A DNA stretch of 64,000 nt from Perkinsus olseni (taxonomy: Eukaryota; Perkinsozoa; Perkinsida; Perkinsidae). Below are positions 1-13,943 of the stretch, in pieces. The position numbers and the translations under genes were made by a program. The DNA lies in NCBI GenBank assembly GCA_013115135.1, contig JABANP010000010.1:186001-250000 (forward strand), written 5' to 3'. Positions within the stretch are counted from its first letter, which is position 1, and each line of letters begins with the position of its first letter. The notes beneath the pieces are model-generated. The model was not told the DNA's origin. It did not search any database and worked only from the letters and a program-made list of their open reading frames with translations.

Positions 1-2270
1 AATCAACGCTAGCGATATGATGATGACTAACCGATTGGTAAGGTACTGCACGCAAGCGCACGATAGCATCTTTTGAAACGTCAAGCATTATATGATAGTA
101 GTAGTAATCCTAGTCTTTTTTCAGCAGTTTGAGCGTGCTTCGCTCCGCCTCAAATCGAAGAGCTGCCGTATTTTGCTCTCTTTCTTTCGGCGTGGAATTC
201 TTTAGCCATCGTTTGGACAATACGGCCGAAGACGCGAACATCAGCCTGATCAGAAGATACCTTGCGCACAGCGAAGATTCCTCATTGAACCTACCCTATC
301 CGTGACCAGCTTAGACACTACGTTCTGCCTCTGCTCCGGTGATAGGAAGCTCAGCGGCTCAGCCATTACCTTATTCTGAGCAGCAGGAAGCGATCCATGC
401 GAAAGCTCTCCTTATGATAAAACGTGGAATGCTAAGATTCCAAACCGATACTAGGTGGATGATGAGGATCGTGAAGCCATGAGGGGACTTACTAAGGATT
501 CCACGGTTCGGTCACGGAAACTTGACAGCAGCATAGTGCGGAGGATGCCTCCAGTGGTAGGGAGAACCTGCGGGAAGCATTCAAAAACAACAAAGAAGAT
601 TCGTTCATTGAAGATTGTAGTAGACTGGCAGAGACGGTCCACAAGGGTCACAATAATCGACATCGGCCTTGATAATGATACCGTTGATCGATTACAATCA
701 TGAAAAATATATATCCTCGAAATCACAAGACTGCGTGTGTTAAGGAGCTGACCTGAGGATATCCATCACACTTGTCGGTCCATATCTGCACTAAGGCCAG
801 CAACATGTGGTCCAATACCGTACCACCAGAAGCGTCGTTAGAAAAGGACGAGAGAAGTATCTGGCGTACCTGGGAAGAGAGGGTATGCCAATTCAGCCGA
901 CCCGAGGTGGGCTTACCAGCTGGCAGTTCTCCTGGCAAACCCTCTCTGTGTCCTCGGCAGCGTGAATGATCGGCGGCGGGTCCGTCCAGGTGACCAAGCG
1001 TTCAAGGAAGTGCAACATCGCTGCTATCGCTGGCTGAGTTTGTGCCTGTCCAGTATTTCATAAACGCCATGGGTCAACGTAAGATGCCATGACGACCCCC
1101 AACCGTTGTGGAGTGGTGCCACTACGAGCGTCTCCCATGAGGAACAATGGAGCAAGTATCATCGCATAGTAATGAAAATGGGTCGCCGGGACTGAGATCC
1201 CCACGCTCAGAAGCACCCCCTCGACCTACATCGATCGGGGCGGCCTCTAAACACGCAATAGCCAACTTGGTCGTTGGAAGCAGCCACCCTGCTGGCAGCA
1301 CCACATGCACCTGAGGAAGGACTAACTACAAGGCTTGTCTCCAAGGGTGAGTCTCGCGCTTACCAGATCGACAAATCTGAGAACTTCGCCGAGCACGAGG
1401 TAGGTCTCGGCCACCATCTTACTCTCGTCTGTCGTGAGGGCTGTTAAGGACATGTTGCTCTGTTGCAGGGATGAACCTAAGATACGCCAAAAGGCCAATT
1501 AAAGCAACTAGAAACATTCCTGATGCGCCGAGAAAGACGCGAGATCTAAGCCGCGGCACGAGGAGCTACTCACTAACGAAGGGAAGGTAAGTTGGTTCAT
1601 ATTAGACCGCGAAAGCAGCCCGGTGCCCAGTGGACTTCAGATGAAGACCCCGAGCTTTTTACGGTCCACGAACGAGACGTTGAATCCCTTAAGGAACAGT
1701 AGAGCTCCCTGTGTTTGCACTACACCACAGATCACAGAAGCGATTATCCACTCAGCATCAGAGAAGGCGTGAATTCTAAGACGGATGGTACCGAACGCTC
1801 CTCCCCAAGTAGACCTACTGTGGGCAACAAAGGTAGCACTGAGATCGCACAGCGTGTTGACCAACTCCGTATGGACCTGATAACACCAACGTTACTCACA
1901 GGAGTGGAGAAAGCGACGGCCCCTCACCCGCGTGAGTTCTCCGAACAGAGCCACGAATGTCCTGACCAACTGCATCCAACAGCTTAGCGGTGCTGCCCTA
2001 AATGCCTCTGACACCAGCTCTGATCGAAGAGGCAATTTTCTCACGCGCCACATAATTCATGGGAGACTCACGTAGCGTCGGTATGAAAACCGCCGACTGC
2101 GGGGCGACATCCCGAGTGTAAGCGAAGATGTGTCCAAATGCAACACCTGCACACCAACAGCGTCCAACGATCCAACGACCAAAAGTAGGCCACTAGATGA
2201 GCAAACAATCGATCGAGTGCTGGATTCAGTATAAGGAGTGTCCCTCCACTTTGCATGTCTCAATCATGAA
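1..2270 (-). CDS. Unassigned multi-exon helical-repeat coding region (partial)
   Basis: On the minus strand this stretch holds several short exon-like segments rich in Leu, Val, Ser and Ala, separated by stops next to GT or AG dinucleotides. Examples are a segment near 1470-1380 (TTDESKMVAETYLVLGEVLR), one near 890-760 (SSQVRQILLSSFSNDASGGT, ending with a GT donor) and one near 690-480 (RIFFVVFECFPQVLPTTGG). The pattern is that of an alpha-helical solenoid protein, but I do not recognise the family with confidence. It lies directly downstream of the karyopherin exons on the same strand. It may be the C-terminal part of that gene, or a second helical-repeat gene that runs off the left edge. 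No start, stop or complete intron set could be fixed. Confidence 0.35.
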
Positions 2271-2389
2271 GGAAAGCGCTGAGGCAGGTTGACTCAGAGT
2301 AGATGGGCTAGTAAGATGCTGACGAGCGGCTCTGTTATCGCCATGAGCTACACCGAATAACAATCATCATAGGAAGCTGGATGACAGAG

Positions 2390-5300
2390 GACTGTCTATT
2401 CGCCCGCGGTACTTCGCCCACCGAGAGCAGGGAAGACCGATACTTCTGCGAGGCGGCAGCTTAAACCCGCCCGTTGATGAACGGTTGAACGGCAGATGAG
2501 CCTACATAGCTGCTGGGAGAGATCTTGGTGATATATAACGACCGACATCACAACCTGCTGCACAGTCGACCAGTACTCTTCCAAGTTAGCCAGCAATGGG
2601 TGGGTGGTGGGCTCATCGTCCGCGGAGTAGCTGACCGGATACACAGTGGTGGCGAATCGCAACACGCAGGGGCCTGCGTGGGAGGTCGCGGACTTACTCG
2701 TTGCGGATATGCCCGCAACAGCTGAGGCTCGCTATGAACAGCTTGACTGCCGGTGGCCCCGACACCATGTTGTTGCGTGGAGGCCTATAGTCCTGCAGGG
2801 CCTTCGTCAAGGGCTCCGCTGTAAGCCTGATAGAAGCGGGACAACAGCTTAGTCCTATCCCACAGAAGCAGCCCAGGAGAGCAGTGCGTCCACGACGAGG
2901 CCATTTCTGCCAGAACTAGCGCTGAGAGCAAGACAGTGTTTCAGCCCGACGTAGTAGTGAGACGCACTGACCTCACAGTGACTACTGACTAGTCGCCAGC
3001 TACTCATCCAAACTTCACGGATGGCCATCCATGGCACATGGTCGCGAAACCAACTCCCCTCTACCTGCAGAAGTCCTTCAGACTCGCCGTGATTTGCTCC
3101 CAGTCAGGCAACACGGCAAAGACCGATCCCAGGCCGGTAACAATACTAATTCGTGCATCAATGTCCAGAGTCGGGCAATAAACATACCGAGGCCTGCAAG
3201 GGAACGACAATGCCGACAATCTCTCCCCCATATCAATGTCACTTCTACCAGTCCCTGGACCAGGTGTTCCCACTGTGGCCTGTCCTTCTCCGCAAGACTC
3301 TGTACCAGCATCATCCTAGCGGCCATCAGAACCTGCCATCACCAACTCTTGCGCAACAGCTCCTCTCACTGAGAGCGTACCGTCTTGACCGCATCAGTGC
3401 AGACTTTCTGTGACAGCTTGAGGATGTCCCTCGAGGCGCCTCCACTAGTCGATACCGTAGGAAGAACTAACAGCACTCAAGGCATCTTTCCGAGGAGGTG
3501 CGGGGCAACCCTACCTGGTATGATAGTCTCGCAGAAGAAGTTGAGTAGGGTCACGCAGAGCTCCTTCTGCTCCGCTAGGTAGCAGCTCGTGTAGAGCACT
3601 ATACGACCTGATTCGAAGTCAAAAATTTTCTCCTTTTCCGCGCAATCTCGGGCCGATATATCGGTATGAACTCCAGTCTGCATCTATCAGGGTCGAAGAT
3701 TCTCTTTGACTCGGCGTCTCTCAATCAACGGCATGCAAACATGTGCATCGCCGAACGAAACAATGAGAACACTACTGCTACTACCAGCCCCTGTCCGCAG
3801 CAACAACGCAGGCAAGCCTTCCGATGGGTAGTCCAACTTGGGCAACAACCGCAACAGGCCCGGAATGACCTGAACGCCATCATTTCTAAGACTGACTACT
3901 GAGACATCAACAAGCAGTCACCTCGTCCTGACCAGCGACAGCTTTGGGTGCCACTGCAGTGAGAACGTAAATACAGGCCTCCACGCGCTGCCAGGGGGCA
4001 CGGACCAGACCGGACGCCTAGGGGATCATTATCGCTAGGAGCGACATCATACCAACACCCTCACCTGATCCGTCTGACAACACTGCGACAATGTTTCTCC
4101 GATCTGCTCAATGATCCATTCAGGGTCGACTATTGAGCAACTATCCGAAATGACTTGGGCGCAGGACTGAAACAACGACGGCGGAGATAACAACTCGACT
4201 GCCTTCTGCCCTTCAACTGCACGCCCAATCTCAAATACGCTGCAGCTCAACTCTACATGATAAGTTCAGCTACTGTAGTGCTACTACATCAGTTCAAGAC
4301 AACTCGCTAACCTCACGCATGACAACTGTCTGAAAATTCTATCTCAGTACGCTACTCACGCGAGCCGACGACAGGTCCGAAGCATCCATGGCCACTTAGC
4401 CACTACCTCGCGGAAGTCCACAAATGGCTCGATCTCGAACCCTTCATCCTGGTCTGCCTTCTCGATATCGGCTGGACAACATATGGCAATAAGCAGGGCT
4501 GGTACGAGCTCTTTGAACCAGGGTTCGAGGAAAGGCAGAGTCAGTTCTTGGTTCTGAAAACATCCGCAACTTGACAGGAGCCAACACTCGCCGAGCTACG
4601 GACTACCAAGTAACGTGAATGAGCTATAACGAAAATCAAACTATCAGTGAACGGGACTCCTTCATATTTCTCACACACACAAGGTCGGTCGAGCTGACTT
4701 TCCCTCCCGAGAGAGTAGCTACTGCTAAATTATTTATCAGTCCTCCCCTAGGAAGAACGGAGAAGCACAAGCAATGATGACGCTGAAAATCTCACCTGAT
4801 GTTGCAAAACTCTCTCGGCTATCCGCTGCTCCCTGGCACCTAGCAACCTGAGATTAACAACAATCGTCAGCGAGGACGCCTCGCCGAGGGGGGAGTGCTT
4901 GGAGATGATCGAGGTGATCAAGCCGCCTAGAGTCAACTTCGACCACTATGCTACTCAAACCCTTGAACTCGGAAGAGTCACGACTGCCCAAGGCGACTGT
5001 TTACTGACTGTGAATGTTAACTAGCTGGACATGCCTCTATAAACAAGCTCATAGATCCCACATGTCAAAAACGCGAGCTGTTCTTTCGCAAAAGAGCGGT
5101 ATCAAAGTTACAAAGGACTACGGCTTGGCTCAATTAATCCTGCCAAGGGCTATTAAATATTATCACGTTTTTGCAAGAGTGCAAGGCTGGAATGACGTCT
5201 CGACGGCATACTGCCAGCATCCTTCATCAGAGTCCCCCGTGCCCCCCCCAATCCCAACCCGGCCCTAGTACGCCATCAATGATCGTGAGCTCCCTTCACC

Positions 5301-7916
5301 AGTGCCTTGGGTGCTGGCGTCGAAAAAGAGGTCATCTTCCTCATCTTCCAGACTAGACGCTCCCAAGAATCCACTTAGAGCTGAGTACCTGGAAGCATCC
5401 ACCTCATGCGAGGTCAACGCGGGCAAAAAGATACCTACCAAAATTCAAGTGCAGTGCCTGCCAGCTCGACATGCCGGACTCTAACAAAATGAAGGGCTAA
5501 CTGCAGAATGGCTGTAACCTGGAATAGAAGAAGACCCTACGCGCGCGCCCCAACGATCGATTACGTACCACAGCCTTGATTCTTTCCTTATCTGGATGCT
5601 CGCTGTTAGGGGATGCCAATACGACCAGAGGGAAGAAGTGAGTGAGACCGAACTCCGATAATAATCGGCACACCAATCTAAATGACCCCGTCACAAGACC
5701 AGCCACAAGTATACGGCTTCGACATAGTACTTGCTCCTCTGTATCAACTCCCAGTCGTATTTCGTGGTCTCGGAAATGAAGGAATCAGTTCCTGAGGACA
5801 GCATCGAATCAGCATTCTCAAGAAAGCCAAAAACTAGTCCGAAAATGGTGTCATGGAACGCAATCGCCCGTAAACGCACCCCAGGGGCACTGTTGTAACA
5901 ACAGTGTTGTTGCCCTACCTGCAGGTATAGCCTCTGACAGCTGCCGTCCAAGCACTATGATAGCCTCGGCAATAGCAAGCACCATCTCGAAACTGCAAAA
6001 CCCCGGAGATTTACCCCGCTGCCCCTACTGCCACTACTACCAGTACTACCTGCCGCTGTCCTTGTCGGTGGTGTCGGTTGTGACAGATAAACATTCGCTC
6101 AAGACAAAAGCGCACTGCTCCATGACTGATACCGGCGTACTGAGGTGATGAAGATTGAATAGACGATTCGACTACCACATTAGATTATACTACCTCGAGC
6201 TGTGGAAGGCCACGAGGACGTTCCTGAATATGCTAAGATTTAGAATTGCTGGCAGCACTAGCTCGTTCGAAGCCCTATCACCCATTGCCCGACGGCTACG
6301 AGCTTTACTCGAGAACCTGACGGTGATGATGCCCGCGTAATCGTGTTATCAGTAAGCAATCAACGCAGTCAGGAAGAAGAAGATACTCAGAAAAGAATCG
6401 GTGGTCTGAGTAAAACCCCGTTTTCCATTCTGTGATGCAGACGAGAAATGAGAGTAAGTACAAGAAAGTCCACTAGGGTCGCCAAGGAACTGTTTTACGT
6501 GAGCATCAGATTAGAGTCGTCTCTTCATAATTTGCTCAGAGCGTCCAGAGCACCCCACCCGAGCCCTGATCGTATCATTACCTTGCCAGTTTGATCCACT
6601 TTCGGAAGACTACAATGCATTCGTTAGTAACGGTTGCATCCTGTGTGTTTGAGCTCATGTCGTTCACTAAAGTGAGGACCTTAGGGCAGTATTTAGTCAC
6701 CTACAATCACCACAACACTGAACCTCAACAGCAAAGGCCCACGAGCAAAAGGGACCGGCATGATTCGTCAGAAATGCAAGCATCAACCCAAGATTCTCTA
6801 CAGTATTTCCGCGATAGCTTCTCCCCGGTAATACCATATCATCCGTAACTGATCCGCGGTCAACAGCATGCAAGAAAAGCTTAGTGCTCATGAGCTCATC
6901 AGGGAGCTGTGATAATATAGACAGCTTGCCCATGGGCGGTAGAGGCCTAAAGATACGCCTACAGTGGCGCACTGGGAAGATAGTGAATAGTACCCTATAG
7001 CGTCCATCAAGTCAGCCGTCTGTTGTCCGTTACTCTTCAACTGCTGATTACTCAACAGAAGGTAATCCGCCGTAGCTTGAGAGAGCTGTCTCAGGACCTG
7101 CACTCAATACAGTCACCGGCGCCAGCACAGTCCATGGGAGAGAACGATGACTCGCCGGTTATCCCCATTCTTACCGCCCCCATAGCTCCATGGAATGACC
7201 CTGTACTGTACAGACCAACCCACTCCAACAGCTGCTTCAAAAACTCCTGAGAAGAAACCATCAACCTACTCAATAGCGACTGAGGCGATTGAACTCACCG
7301 CATTGCCAGCAGGGACCGCCTTCAGCTGTATCTTGGTCGCCAGGGCGTGCGCAGCATAGTGCTCCGCTTGAATTGGCGTACCCGAGGGATTGGACAGCAG
7401 CAGGCGTATCTGGGCTTCCAGTAGAGGATTGAGCACGACAAGGAGACCTACTGTCTCAAGGGCACGAGGGTGGTGCTGAAACTCTTCTAAAGCGGCCGTG
7501 ACACTCTTGGCGGCTGCTGGCGACGTATGTAAGAGATTTACCTAGGAGAAGCGACAATGCGGGTCGGCTCGTCAAAGCCGCTCACTCGCAGCGGACACGG
7601 TAAACTGAGATCCCTTATGCGTACAAATGAGTTAGTCAAAATCGAAAAAATCTACGATTTAACGGAAGAATTCGAGCGTTCGTTCCTGATGCCAACACGC
7701 CCGTTTTCCAAGACAAATACATGCTACTACACACATCTCGTTCGTACGCCACCGGGTCTGTAGAATGCACCACGTAGTTCAGCGCTAGGGGTGCTTCAAA
7801 CGCGCGGCTGAGGCATTGGACTCCAGGTGAGCCAGACGCCACGCTACTACTACCACCACTACTACCTGCTGCACTATGGCCTCTCCTAACTGCCTTGGAT
7901 CATTGGGTACTGTCAT
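2390..7916 (-). CDS. Karyopherin-beta, transportin-3 / importin-13 type, multi-exon
   Basis: Nuclear transport receptor that would carry cargo through nuclear pores with Ran; transportin-3 relatives import SR splicing factors. The start is ATG at 7916 (MTVPNDPRQLGEAIVQQ), followed by a donor GTAGTAGTGG and a long first intron to about 7549. The second exon carries an importin N-terminal helix pair (AALEEFQHHPRALE, then EHYAAHALATKIQ). Later exons match transportin-3 in order: SILSQLPDELMSTKL near 6940-6890, TNECIVVFRKWIKLA near 6630-6590, VLAIAEAIIVLGRQLSEAI near 5985-5930, and LITSIISKHSPLG near 4920-4870. Segments near 3190-3060 (GLGSVFAVLPDWEQITASLK) and 2640-2550 (EPTTHPLLANLEEYWST) fit its C-terminal half. 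About 7 kb is long for one 900-residue receptor, so two adjacent paralogues are possible. The family is fairly secure; exon limits and the stop are not. Confidence 0.55.
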
Positions 7917-8258
7917 ATCACTAGAGTAGCTTGTAGATGCAGTTATCCTCCTATAATTCACCAAAGGAGTGGTATGAGAAGAACAGCACGCGTCGACAAG
8001 CAACGTATGAAATCTACTGCAAAACCATGTACCATCATCCCCCACTCACGACGCCACCCTCCCTTCAGGACAAACACGACAACAAGCCTTTATCTCCGAA
8101 ACCAAGCAAGCGCCGCCGCCGCTCCCTCCCTCGCCCCAACACCACAGAGATGCCCCATAGGGAGAAACGTAGGAATTGTATGTGCTTTGGCACGCTTACG
8201 TTGAATGACGTTAACAGGGCCGCATCCAAGATCCAGGAGGACAGCCTACTATTCTACT
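7917..8258. other. Short intergenic region between SPB1 and the karyopherin
   Basis: This 342-bp gap lies between the SPB1 stop and the karyopherin start, both on the minus strand. It contains open frames on the plus strand, but they have no recognisable motif. It should hold the SPB1 3' end and the karyopherin 5' signals. I see no obvious promoter element. Confidence 0.5.
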
Positions 8259-11200
8259 TTACATCCCCTTGCCCTTCTTCTTCTGTGGGAGCTTCTTAGC
8301 CCGACGCTTGGCCCCAGCCTTCTTGAGACCTGAGTCAAGCAACCTCACTCACCCATCAAAAATAGGTCTCGACTCACGTTTATCGGCTCTTTCTGCGCCC
8401 GCTTGTCGTTCTTCAGCCTCTTATCGACCATTTTAACCTTAGCTCCTCCGCTGGCTCCCTTCGAGATCACCTTCGAGCCTACCACCAAGTAATTCCCCTC
8501 GCCACCGGTCTGACACCAAGCCTACCTCCCTTAGCTTGCACTGCCGCATAAGCCACCTCCTTCTTAGCGTTACCTGATACCACTCCATCACCAACTCCTA
8601 CCGCCGGTCGCAACACCCACCTCGCAAGACCTTGCCAACGGCCTTCCTCATGGCCCGAGCCTTTCCAGAGTCCCCGAGGTCGCTAGACTCCTGCAGACTC
8701 GTTGCCGTCTTACGAAGTCTCTCCAGCTGTTGCGTTAAACGCTTCTTCTTGCCTGACAGTTCACCACCTCATACTACCACACCAACCGCAACAAGTATCT
8801 TACGTGCTGCGGCCTCAGCCACCTTCCGCACAGGTCGGGCATTGATCTCTCTCATCTTAGCTCGGTATTGATTCATCAACTCCTTCGATATCGGAACCTG
8901 CAAATTCAATAGCCATCCTCAAGTCGATGGGCCCAGTTGGCAGAGTGCTCCCGTCTTTTACCATCTGCCGAGTGAAAGGCTTCTCCTCCTCTAGGAACCA
9001 GTCCGGCAGGGCCGCATTGTGATCATCAGAGAACCTGAGCAGCACCACTACTGTGTTTTGAGCTATATCCCTCAGAGAATTCCTTGCGATAATACGTTCT
9101 CATTTTTCTACCGTCTTTATCATAACTTATCGAGAAGCGCCAATCTACATAATTCAACTATTTCTAGTCACACCGTTCACCACTTCCATCCCATCACTTC
9201 TACGCCCCTTCGTCCTATCCTACGTGTATCGATTGTAAGCGCTGTCGATGAGTTCCATGCGGCTCTTCTTTGACGTCAACAGGCTGCCTAGGGCCAGAGT
9301 CTCAGCGAGCTCTTGGGGATCCTCTGGTCGCTCGAATGCTGATGCAGTGGTCGCTGGGACCTGACAGCGAAGGAATAATACCCTCCTCACAGGCGTAACT
9401 CCTCATTCACGCTACCGCTTCTACGATTACGTCGGAGCGCATCGGAGATCGCAGACTGAAACAGTACTTACCACTTCGAATCCTCCAACATCAGTGCCGG
9501 CTGCATCGCCGTCTTTCTGATGGTGATCACCACCCTCACCATCTTCCACTTCATCCCATCTTTCGAGCCCTCTTAGCCTGAGAAGAATCGCCCCTCATCG
9601 CCACCGCACCAACGCACATAAATCGCCCGATAAACTCTCATGTTTCACTCTCCGCAAGAACCGGCGAACGACCTTTGAGATTTCGCGCTCCGCCGCACAA
9701 CCTTATCGTGGAGGCCCTAGGAGCATGCAGAAGCCACAACCACAGTGACTAGTGAAGCAACAGTCCTAGGGGATCGCGGACCTTGTCTATTTAGCGCGAA
9801 GGCGAAATGCACATTTCTAAAACACTCTACACGCTGCGTCGCCATCCACAGGGGTTGGTTGATAGGCCCGAAGGCCAAGGCATAAAGCATTTTCTATATC
9901 CAACCTGAAGATAATGTCGGCCCGCCTTCCTTACGTCCTTCTTCTCCTTCCTCGCCATATCACGCTTTCTTTTCTCCTTCCTCATCTGCTTGTCGGTGAG
10001 AGGGAGTTTCAAAAGATCGTCATCCTCTAGCTCATGGATCTGAGTCCAGAGTCAACCCAGGATACCACACTCAAGATATTACCCCATCGACATCGTCCTT
10101 CATATTCTCCTCATCATCGTCGCTATCCTCTCTGAAGAGATCTTGTGAGAACCAACGGTCCGTACGAACCTGAACGAATAAGACCCTTCCAAGCTTAGCC
10201 AAATAAAAGAGACGATAGGAGTGGAAATAGAAAGCGACTCAAGTACCTGTCCTTTCGAACCGCTCATCTCAGGCGGCAACACGACCTCAGCGGCGGGCTC
10301 CTTCCTCTTAGCAGCCTTCTTTGGCGGAGCAGCGGGTGGTGCTGTTTCGAACTCCTCCTCCTCAGAAGGGGCGGAGCTCTCTTCCCCTTCCTCATCCTGT
10401 ACACCGGCAGTGTACCTGATCGATACTGGTCCACCACCTCCAACAACAACTCTGAACATCCCTACGCCGCATCCCCTCCCTCAAGATCATCGGACTCATA
10501 CCCGTCTTCCGACTCGCCCTCCTCATCGTCACTCATACCCGCCAATTCACGTCGCACCTGTCAGCATAGTCACCGCCTCCCATCGGAAGCACCTCCACCT
10601 ACCTGTTCCTCATGAGCGGCAACCGCCTTTCCCTCGATCTCCGAGGTCACTTCCCTAGCCTCAGCAGCCCACTCCTGCGCAGCCCTCTCCCTTCTGGTCT
10701 CCTTCTTACCCTTCTTCGCCTTCAACGCTGTCTTCTCCTTCCCTACAAGACCAACGCTCCCCACAACTAACTCCCTCCAAGACCAGGCTACGGAGCTCAG
10801 CGTCCCTCTGCTCGTTCTTGTAATGCTGCGACATCTCCTTCTCCATCCTCTCCAACCTCGAACTGTTGTCTCCTACTATGTACCTTGATGATAAGATCAG
10901 CATACCACTCGTAGAGTCAAGGTGGATCCCTACTCGTATTCGCCGGGTTGGATGTCCCTATCTGTAGGATCTTCCTCGGAACCCTCCATAGCCGAGGCAT
11001 CCTGCCAAACACTAGGGTCAACCACATCATGGACCACCAGGACCACATCATGCAATTTCACGGTTATCAGTACGTCTGTAGACGAGAGCTAGCCACCATC
11101 CCTGATACCTCATCAGCTTCATTAGCAGCCTCAAAGTCATCCTGGGTGATACCGCCGAAAAGATCAGGCTCGATCATAGAGGAGGCGCTGAAGGCACCGC

Positions 11201-12990
11201 CTGAGGACACATGGTTCTGAGTGCACTAACGACACCACCGTAGTCTTACCAAGGGACATCTTCTTCCTCATCTCTTGTTTCTTAGTCCTCTCCCTCTGCT
11301 TCTTCAACTCCGCCTTCTCCTCTCTTCGACCTGCCCGATAGCGGTATTCGACAGCACCAACAACGAGACCAGACTATTACGAGAGCCCAGCAAGGCAGCC
11401 AGCTCGTCATCGACGGACTTTCCGGGCCGAGCGTCCGCAAGCAGATCTTCTTCATCTTCTTCCTCCTCTCCCTCGCTCCCCTCGTCAACCTTAGATGCCT
11501 TCTCTCTGTCCCTGGCACACAGTCAGGTCTCAACCAGTACACCGACGCCACAACGCTAACCTTCTTATGCGCATACGCCACTTCAGCAGGGCCATCAGCT
11601 CTCCCTTTCCCAGCACTTTCAGGTCATTTATGTACTCCAAGATCTCGGGAGTGGTATGGGGCGACCTAAGATACTCCCTCAACCACATCACCATCCCATA
11701 AAACCCTACTTTCGTATCGCCTCGCAGTCCTCCGTTTCAAACACCAGCTTGCTCCTCTTGATGAGGACCTCCGCAGGAGCGGGAGAGGCTATGAACTCCG
11801 CGACCGTAGCCGTCGAAAAGCTAAGAGTACAAGTTACGAGTATCCAACCCAAAGAAGCGTAGCCCTACATCTCCGACTCATCCTCGTAACCTCCTCTGCG
11901 TCGTTTCATGGCCGACTTGAGATAGTCGTTCAGCGCGGCTGCACCAGAACCGCCAGCTGGGGAGAGAACGCCATCAACAACCCCAAACCCGATGCTTTCC
12001 GCTGCTACCCTTCTTGCTAATGGTATCATCCTCTTCGAGCTCTCCAACAGCCGCCTTCTCCTGCTCATCACCCTCCATCATAAACACCCATTTCGGATCA
12101 AACAACCGAGGATCGACCCTAGCCGGTGCCTTATAGCCCTTGCAGGTAACCTGAACGCATCCAGTGACGGCGACCCTCCAACCAGTCCTCCCGCCACGTA
12201 CGAAGATCTCAGCAGAGACGTTACGAGAGGCCGTCGGCTTGGTCGCCTCGACCTTCTCGAAAAGCTGTTGGAAAACCCACAAAAGACTGTTGTAATCGGA
12301 CGATCTGAAGACCTTGGTAACGAAGGTACCTCAAGTGACAACGAGTACTATCATCGCCTCCTTGCCGTGAGCACGTACCTCCCTTCCGCAGCATATCTGC
12401 TGCCAAGTGGACGGCATACAAACACAGCTCGGCCTGGTTATAAGCATCCTTAGCCCAACTCGCACCCACGTTGGGAGCGCCATCATTGAGCACGACATCA
12501 CAAGGGACGCCTGCAGGAAAGACAGAACTCCCAGAAACCCCCCTGAGCACCCTCCGCTATCACCATTCAGCTCCTTCAATAGGAACTGTCTGCATTTCTG
12601 CGTTGTGATATCGCACTGCATAGTGACGACGCCCTTGATCGGCTTTATCGGCATCAAATCCACACATATAACCTTCGAACTCGCCGGCATGTGTTTTACC
12701 GCCACCTGAACGCTCGTTATCATCACACGCCAACATCCTAGAGGGAAGGGCAGCCCACCTGACTCCATCCTCCAGGGGCGCCACAGAGATCCACACAAGA
12801 CCTGGCGTTCTTGAGGAAGCCGTACCTAACGCCAACAACGTCATAGTTCGGCCGAGGTCCTCCCTGAGAGGAAGTACTTTTTCTCGAGCTGGATGAGCTT
12901 GAACGCTGATCGTGCTCGATAGCCCTGCTCCTTGGCGAGCTGGTAGAAGCGATCCAAACGCTCCTTTCCGACCTTCTTCCGGCGTACCAT
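8259..12990 (-). CDS. SPB1: SPB1/FTSJ3-type pre-rRNA 2'-O-ribose methyltransferase, multi-exon
   Basis: Nucleolar methyltransferase that modifies 27S pre-rRNA during large-subunit assembly. The start is ATG at 12990, giving [20 protein letters not shown] followed by [18 protein letters not shown]. All FtsJ landmarks appear in order: the catalytic Lys in SAFKL, the SAM motif [11 protein letters not shown], Asp in [15 protein letters not shown], Lys in [16 protein letters not shown], Glu in [10 protein letters not shown], then [19 protein letters not shown]. The central region keeps the family motif [20 protein letters not shown] and then long acidic and Lys-rich stretches. The Spb1 C-terminal domain is clear ([52 protein letters not shown]). 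A basic tail [21 protein letters not shown] ends at the stop 8261-8259. The last intron runs from GTGAGTCGAG to GACTCAG, about 46 nt. I saw no disabling break. Identification is firm; individual splice sites are inferred. Confidence 0.93.
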
Positions 12991-13943
12991 CGATTTAGTG
13001 GAGGGGACAGTAGGGAACTACTTAGAATTCTCGACAGCGAAATTGGTGCCACTTGAACACAACCTCTGGCAGAAATGAAACTGCTGCTTTCAAAGGAGCG
13101 ACTCCCTGAGGCTTGGAGGACTCCAAAGGTGTCTGCAGGCTGTGGGGGGAGGCTTTTCAAACATGGCCCATCCCGGATGATTCAGAGAGTCCCGCCGCCG
13201 GCTTCCACAGAGCGATCGTCAGCCCAGGAACCCCCTCCTCCGAAAAACTTAGGTAAAACGTGGGTGAAGAGCCGAGGGAAAAGAACCGGAGCAATTATCT
13301 TCTCTCAATTCACATTGTAAGGAAGGGGCGAGCTGAACGATTATGTGAGATGAAATTTCACGACGCAAAAAATCACGCGAACGATTATAGTGAACAACAG
13401 CGCATAAAGTTTAGCGAACGCCACAAAAATAATGTCGAACTGCCAACCTGCCGGCGAGAGTCAATGACAGCCTCGCGGCGACCTCTGCCAGTAAGCTAGC
13501 CCTGGTGCCTGATAGTGGATGTGGGATTCCCACCGTGGGAGTTGCGTGAATTGTCTCTCTCGCGACGACGCCAAATTTCGCGTCACGAGTTTTGTACGCG
13601 TTGCTCTACGATCCATTGAGGCGATATGAGGCGCGGTTGCTCGCGAGCAATAACGCTTATTTACTCAAGCTTCCATGGTCTCCGCCTTGCTGTGTTTGAC
13701 CTGCTAGACAGTGAGCCCCTGTTCTCCATTTTCATTGCTGGGATGGTTCATTTGTATGCCGGGGTTGCCTTCACGTGTCGACTGTCTACAGTAGACCATG
13801 TCATCCCTCGTGATGGGGCGTGCTGATCGACCTGCTAACAGCCGATACGATCGACCCATCCTTTTTAAAACACTGACGCGTCTTCACGACCAAGGGCATT
13901 GTGAATCGTTAGTCGTCTTTTTCAACCACCTACGAGGTTATTC
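12991..13943. other. Divergent intergenic region (SPB1 / subtilisin)
   Basis: About 950 bp between the divergent starts of SPB1 and the protease. The only open frames are short and unlike any family. The decamer GAACGATTAT occurs twice, near 13336 and 13380, in a locally A-rich patch. The region probably contains two promoters. Upstream exons of the subtilisin, such as a propeptide, could also lie near 13800-13930 but are not resolved. Confidence 0.5.

Noticed and set aside
10100..10658. Overlapping plus- and minus-strand frames of 119-145 codons
   Set aside because: The minus frame is the acidic/Lys-rich part of SPB1; the plus frame is its shadow.
13798..13943. An in-frame upstream extension of the subtilisin starting at 13798
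   Set aside because: It encodes no signal peptide or propeptide-like sequence; ATG 13944 gives a better secretion signal, though a spliced propeptide here is not excluded.
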